Assembly: GCA_036971615.1 (NCBI GenBank)
Contig: JAYKKR010000003.1
Coordinates: forward strand, 1,674,001 to 1,738,000
Reading direction: 5' to 3'
Source of the DNA: Amyloporia xantha
Lineage: Eukaryota; Basidiomycota; Agaricomycetes; Polyporales; Adustoporiaceae
DNA: 64,000 nucleotides
Positions within the stretch are counted from its first letter, which is position 1. Each line of letters starts with the position of its first letter. Below are positions 58,747-64,000 of this stretch, piece after piece. Both the position numbers and the translations under genes were made by a program. The notes under the pieces were generated by a model that worked only from the letters and a program-made list of their open reading frames with translations, did no database searches and was not told the origin of the DNA.

Positions 58747-61392
58747 ATGTCTGACGTTAAGCGCGACGTGCGCAACCCAGTTCTGTTCGAGTGCGCTTGG
58801 GAGGTTGCCAACAAGGTCGGCGGTATCTACACCGTGATAAAGACCAAAGTGCCCGTCACCGTCTCAGAATACGGCGACAGATATTGTTTGATTGGTCCCC
58901 TCAGCTACAAGACCGCTCCCATGGAGGTCGAAGCTCAGGAACCCACTGACCCTCATCTCGCCGCGACGCTCGAATCCATGCGTAGTACAGGTGTTAAAGC
59001 CCTCTATGGCCGCTGGCTCATCGAAGGCGCGCCCCAGGTCTTGCTGTTCGACACAGGTAGTCAGTACTCGCGTCTCGACGAATGGAAGGGTGACCTCTGG
59101 AACTTGGCGGGGATTCCGACTCCCCCGAACGACCACGAGACAAACGAGACCATTGTCTTTGGCTACATCGTGGCTTGGTTCTTGGGCGAGGTATGTGCCA
59201 GCATGGTCGCAAGCTTGCTCTAGTGCCGACCCCATCTTCTTCAGTATGTCGCGCGCCAGCTAGACACTGCCGTGGTCGCCCACTTTCATGAGTGGCAGGC
59301 AGGACTAGCGATTCCGCTTTGCCGTAAACGCCATATTGACATTACTACCGTTTTCACTACTCATGCGACTCTCCTTGGGCGTTACCTCTGCGCCGGGAGC
59401 GTCGACTTCTACAATAATCTGCAATATTTTGACGTCGACCATGAAGCTGGCAAACGAGGAATTTACCACCGGTATTGTATCGAGCGGTCCGCCGCCCACT
59501 GTGCCGATGTATTCACAACCGTCTCGCATATCACTGCTTACGAGTCGGAGCATTTACTCAAGCGGAAGCCCGATGGTGTCTTACCGAACGGATTGAACGT
59601 CGTCAAGTTCCAAGCTATGCACGAATTCCAGAACCTACATGCCACTGCAAAGGCCAAGATACATGAGTTTGTGCGCGGTCACTTTTATGGACACTACGAC
59701 TTCAACCTGGATGATACTCTTTACGTCTGTTCAAATATTTGGCTATGATGACTGCTCTTACTCACGAGTTGCCCGGTAGATGTTCACCGCTGGTCGCTAC
59801 GAGTATCGCAATAAGGGGGTGGACATGTTCATCGAATCATTGGCCCGTACGTATATCACACTTCTCGGGGAATATGGCTAGTATTTATATTTGTGTCATC
59901 ATGTGGTACAGGTCTTAATTATCGCTTGAAGAAGTCAGGCTCAAAAACGACAGTTATCGCCTTTGTCATCATGCCTGCCGCTACTCATTCGTACACTATT
60001 GATGCGCTCAAGGGCCAGGCTGTTACAAAACAGCTACGCGACACCGTGACTGAGATTCAAAACAGGATAGGAGCACGACTATTCGAACATGCCATCCGGT
60101 CCAATGGGTATGCCGTTAGTGTATGTCGTCGTATGATTCAGAACTGATCTCCCAGGGATATAGCGAACATGGGACATTGCCGACTCCGGACGATCTATTG
60201 TCAGAAGAGGACAAGGTTCTCCTGAAGCGTCGTATTTTCGCCCTTAAGCGCAACGCGTTACCTCCTGTCACCACGCACAATATGGCTGATGACGCGAATG
60301 ATCCGATTCTGAACCAGATCCGCCGAGTTCAGCTCTTCAACTCCTCAACCGATCGTGTCAAGATCGTGTTCCATCCCGATTTCTTAAATTCCAACAACCC
60401 AGTATTGGGTCTAGACTACGAGGAGTTTGTACGAGGTTGCCACCTCGGAGTGTTCCCCAGTTATTACGAGCCATGGGGCTACACGCCTGCCGAGTGCACA
60501 GTGGTGAGTATTCCTTCGGGGGGGCATTCGCATCGCACTCAGCATAGTTTTGCGCAGATGGGAATCCCGTCGGTGACAACCAACCTTTCCGGCTTCGGCT
60601 GCTTCATGCAAGATCTGATTGAACGGCCTCAAGACGAAGGCTGTTACATCGTTGATCGTCGTTCGCAGTCTGTAGAGGACTCAGTTACCCAGCTCACGGA
60701 CCATATCTTCAGCTTCGTTCAGAAGACCAGGCGGCAGCGGATCAACCAGAGGAACCGGGTGGAACGCTTGAGTCCTCTGCTTGATTGGAAGAATTTGGGG
60801 ATCGAGTATTCGAAGGCGAGACAATTAGCCCTGAGGAGAGCATATCCAGATGCGTTCTATGGTGTGAGCGGCGAGGCGGACGAAGAAGAGTTCGATTTCG
60901 GTATGGAACGCATGATGCCTAACTCGGTGCCAGCAAGTCCGCGCTTCAGGATGTCGGGCATCGCCACGCCAGGAGATATCGGTACTCTCACCGAGGAGGT
61001 ACGCTAGGACATTTGATTCGTCATTGGTTTCTGGCCGATATCTAATATTCATTCAAACGAAGATGCAGGCACTTGGCACGAGCGATTACCGCGGGTACCA
61101 GTGGCCAGGAGGGCAAATGGAAGACGAAGACGAGGGATATCCATTGTATGTGTCTCGCCTCACGAAGTGCTGCGAGTCCTTGAACGCTAATCGTTCTGCT
61201 CTTCCGACCTGTAGCCCTCTTGTCATGAAGGTGCGCTCGCGCGCTAGCTCTGTAATGTCGGGCGCAAGTACTCCTGGTGGCGGAAAGTCAAACAGTTTGA
61301 GTGAAGGAGATCTACGGAAGGCGGATGCGGCGCTGAGCCACGTTGGGGAGACCCAGATGAATGGCGTTAACGGCGTCAATGGGCGACATTGA
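58747..61392 (+). CDS. GSY1: Glycogen [starch] synthase (GT3 family)
   Basis: Adds glucose from UDP-glucose to glycogen. About 740 residues. ATG at 58747: [20 protein letters not shown], then [13 protein letters not shown], the UDP-glucose-binding N-terminal lobe. Later blocks: [131 protein letters not shown] then [17 protein letters not shown] (catalytic Glu region). The tail has phosphorylation-type Ser clusters ([17 protein letters not shown] and [15 protein letters not shown]) as in regulated fungal and animal enzymes. At least seven introns; the one in front of GYSEHG is only 35-41 nt, and one within the last exons leaves the frame open if retained (EGYPF|PLVMK). Confidence 0.96.
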
Positions 61393-61557
61393 TCGATCAC
61401 ATCTGAGAGGTGAAATATATATCTCTGAAGCCAGTGATAATTGCATGCTTTGACTGGAGGACATGAATGCACTGTGACACCGGGAAAAAAACTCCTAACT
61501 TGTATATGGTAGACGCCACTAGTAAGCAGTCCGGTGCGGTGGTGTGCCATCAGGAAA
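61393..61557. other. 3' flank of glycogen synthase
   Basis: 165 bp between the TGA and the left end of the terminal element. It probably contains the polyadenylation site. Confidence 0.5.
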
Positions 61558-63979
61558 CACTGGGGACATGTCCCTGTGATACCAGCGGTAACATCCGGGT
61601 ATCATTGTGGACAGTGTCAAAATAAGACCACATAGATGCGGATGGTTTCATACGAGACAAAACTTGATAACAGTCCAAATTGGACCAAAATATGACTGAT
61701 GTGATATAGTGAGCCATTATTGTGAACCACATTCTTTGTGTGAGGGTAATGTGCCTACAGATCAAAAGCTGGACTCATTCTGGTATCATTTTGAATGTGA
61801 TCACAATGTGTCTCATTGCCACATTGTGAGATAATTTTGTTCTCAAAGTAAATATGACTATCATAGAGATGAACATGTTTCTGCTGGATTTAATTTGATA
61901 TCATAGCAACCACATTCAAAATGATTTCAGCATGTAATTGTCATTCACTCTCTCATCAATTCCCGCCTGCTTATCTTATGCTTAGTCATCCAGCTCATCA
62001 CTGATTGTCACAAGATCATAACGCTGTTCGGGAGAGCGCTTCCAGTCTAGAAAACGTCTCGGGATAAGACCCCAGAGGCGGTTTCAAGGTCCGTTATCAA
62101 ATAGAATTTTTCTAAATCCTGTGGAAAGGCATCCATTACCCCTTTGATTGCTTTGATTGTAAATGCTTTGATCACTTTGATTACAAATTCTTTCCTTCTC
62201 AAGTAATCAATGGAATAATATTGATTTAGAAGGACAAAATTGTAATCAATCACTGGATTAATATTGGTTGAGAAAATTAAAAAATCAAAGTAATCAAAGC
62301 AATAATATTGATTGAGAAAGAGAAGAAAATCAAAGCAATAATATTGATTGTAAAAGTCAAGTAAATCAAAGCAACAACAGTGACTGAGGATGAGAATTTA
62401 CAGTCCAAGCAATCAAAGGGGTAATATTGATTGAGAAAGAAAGAATTTGTAATCAAAGTCATCAAAGTGATAGTATTGGTTTGGGAAGAGAGCTTATAAT
62501 CAAGTTAATCAATGGAATAATATTGATTGAGGAAGAGAACTTACAATCAGGGTGATCAACGGAATAATATTGGTTTAGGAAGAGGGATGACAATCAAAGT
62601 AATCAATGAAATAATATTGATTGAGAAAGAGAAGAAAATCAGAGCAACAATATTGATTGAGGAAGAGTATTTACAATCAAAGGAATCAAAGAAATAATAT
62701 TGATTGAGAAAGAAACAATTTATAATCAAAGTGACCAAAGCAATAATATTGGTTTAGGAAGAGGAATTACAATCAAAGTAATCAATGGAATAATATTGAT
62801 TGAGAAAAATAAGAAAATCAAAGTAATCAAAGCAATAATATTGATTGAGAAAGAGAAGAAAATCAAAGCAATAACACTGACTGAGGAAGAGAATTTATAA
62901 TCAAAGCAATAATATTGGCTTAGGAAGAGAGTTTATAATCAAAGGAATCAATTGAATAATATTGATTGAGAAAGACAAGAAAATCAAACTAATCAATGAG
63001 ATGATATTGATTGACAAAGAGAGAATTTATAATCAAAGTAATCAAAGAAATAATATTGATTTAATTGTAAATTCTCTTCCTCAATCAATATTATTGCTTT
63101 GATACCTTTGATTATAGATTCTTTATTTGTCAATCAATCTTCTATTATTGATTGCCTTGATTTTCTTGGCTTTAGACCCTTTCTATCTCAATCCATGTTA
63201 TATCATTGGTTGCCTTCATTTTCTTGGTGAATGTTTTATATTGTCATCAATTGCATTATGTTTTGAAGGTGTCCACAGCAGATATCACCATGATGCTGAC
63301 ATTTACACCTGAATAACATCCTGATCCAGATATTCAATGATCTTCTCATGATACTGATGGTATCACACTGGTATCATCTTGATCAAATACTGTGATCATT
63401 CAAAAAATAGTTTTGATGATTTCATAATATGACCCTTGTGTGGCCTCGAGTCTTATTCAAGCTTCATTTTATATTCCCAACCTGTGAGGCCACAAAGTAG
63501 CCAATGGTCACATCCATGGGCATATACTAAGCCCATTGTGTTCTCATACATTATTTGTTCACAATGTTCTACACATGAATCCATTAGTCTCATAGACAAT
63601 TACATGCTGAAATCATTTTGAATGTGGTTGCTATGATATCAAATTAAATCCAGCAGAAACATGTTCATCTCTATGATAGTCATATTTACTTTGAGAACAA
63701 AATTATCTCACAATGTGGCAATGAGACACATTGTGATCACATTCAAAATGATACCAGAATGAGTCCAGCTTTTGATCTGTAGGCACATTACCCTCACACA
63801 AAGAATGTGGTTCACAATAATGGCTCACTATATCACATCAGTCATATTTTGGTCCAATTTGGACTGTTATCAAGTTTTGTCTCGTATGAAACCATCCGCA
63901 TCTATGTGGTCTTATTTTGACACTGTCCACAATGATACCCGGATGTTACCGCTGGTATCACAGGGACATGTCCCCAGTG
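61558..63979. mobile_element. 2422-bp non-autonomous element with 385-bp inverted repeats (CACTG termini)
   Basis: Left arm 61558-61942 and right arm 63595-63979 are both 385 bp and I found no mismatch between them by eye. The ends read CACTGGGGACATGTCCC; within them GGGACATGTCCC is itself a perfect palindrome. AAA precedes and follows the element (61555-61557, 63980-63982), consistent with a 3-bp target duplication as in CACTA/EnSpm-type elements, but AAA is too weak to prove it. The interior contains an AT-rich minisatellite and no transposase frame. The near-perfect arms point to a very recent insertion. Confidence 0.9.
62130..63160. repeat. AT-rich minisatellite inside the terminal element
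   Basis: Around sixteen to eighteen degenerate copies of a unit of about 45-60 bp built on AATAATATTGATTGAGAAAG and AATCAAAGTAATCAA. Near both ends (about 62140-62210 and 63065-63150) the unit appears in the opposite orientation, so the array is partly a large imperfect inverted repeat. Composition is very AT-rich compared with the rest of the window. Confidence 0.85.
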
Positions 63980-64000
63980 AAAAACCTCCCAAGGTAATTA

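Overview
The window is nuclear DNA of a filamentous basidiomycete, most likely an Agaricomycete. The genes are split by many short GT-AG introns (about 45-75 nt) with CTNAY-type branch points. The gene families are fungal: a CAP59/CMT1-type mannosyltransferase, a glycosyltransferase-3 glycogen synthase, an F-box protein, a multi-intron fungal P450 and small secreted proteins. There are no operons, CRISPR arrays or rRNA genes, and I found no credible tRNA gene.

Layout from left to right. The 5' part of a valyl-tRNA synthetase gene (minus) runs off the left edge. Next come a 628-bp inverted-repeat element and an ASX-homology-type chromatin protein (minus). A pair of related small secreted protein genes (minus) follows. 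An 8-kb gene-poor stretch holds a small TA-flanked element. A complete 15-exon cytochrome P450 (plus) comes next, then a second 8.5-kb gene-free stretch that is GC-rich, internally duplicated and G-rich on the top strand near its right end. From about 29 kb the window is a dense housekeeping block: the ribosome-biogenesis factor MAK21/NOC1 (plus), an F-box protein (minus), a 1265-residue disordered orphan (plus), a peroxiredoxin (minus), an MRG15/EAF3 chromodomain protein (minus), a divergent casein kinase 1 (minus), an NBS1/nibrin DNA-repair protein (plus), a CAP59-family mannosyltransferase (plus), ornithine carbamoyltransferase (plus) and glycogen synthase (plus). The window ends in a 2.4-kb element with 385-bp inverted repeats that I read as identical.

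The housekeeping genes do not form one pathway. They include translation and ribosome supply (ValRS, MAK21), chromatin and repair (ASX-like, MRG15, NBS1), and metabolism or the secretory pathway (OTC, glycogen synthase, mannosyltransferase). The lineage-specific genes (P450, secreted pair) sit in or beside the two gene-poor, repeat-bearing stretches.

The most striking observation is in the P450. Its reading frame through the heme-binding loop closes only if a single nucleotide (position 20355) is a one-base exon between two 59-nt introns; that base completes the codon for the heme-ligating cysteine. Three non-autonomous inverted-repeat elements also sit very close to genes: 8 bp after the stop of the ASX-like gene, 54 bp before the NBS1 start codon, and 165 bp after the glycogen synthase stop.
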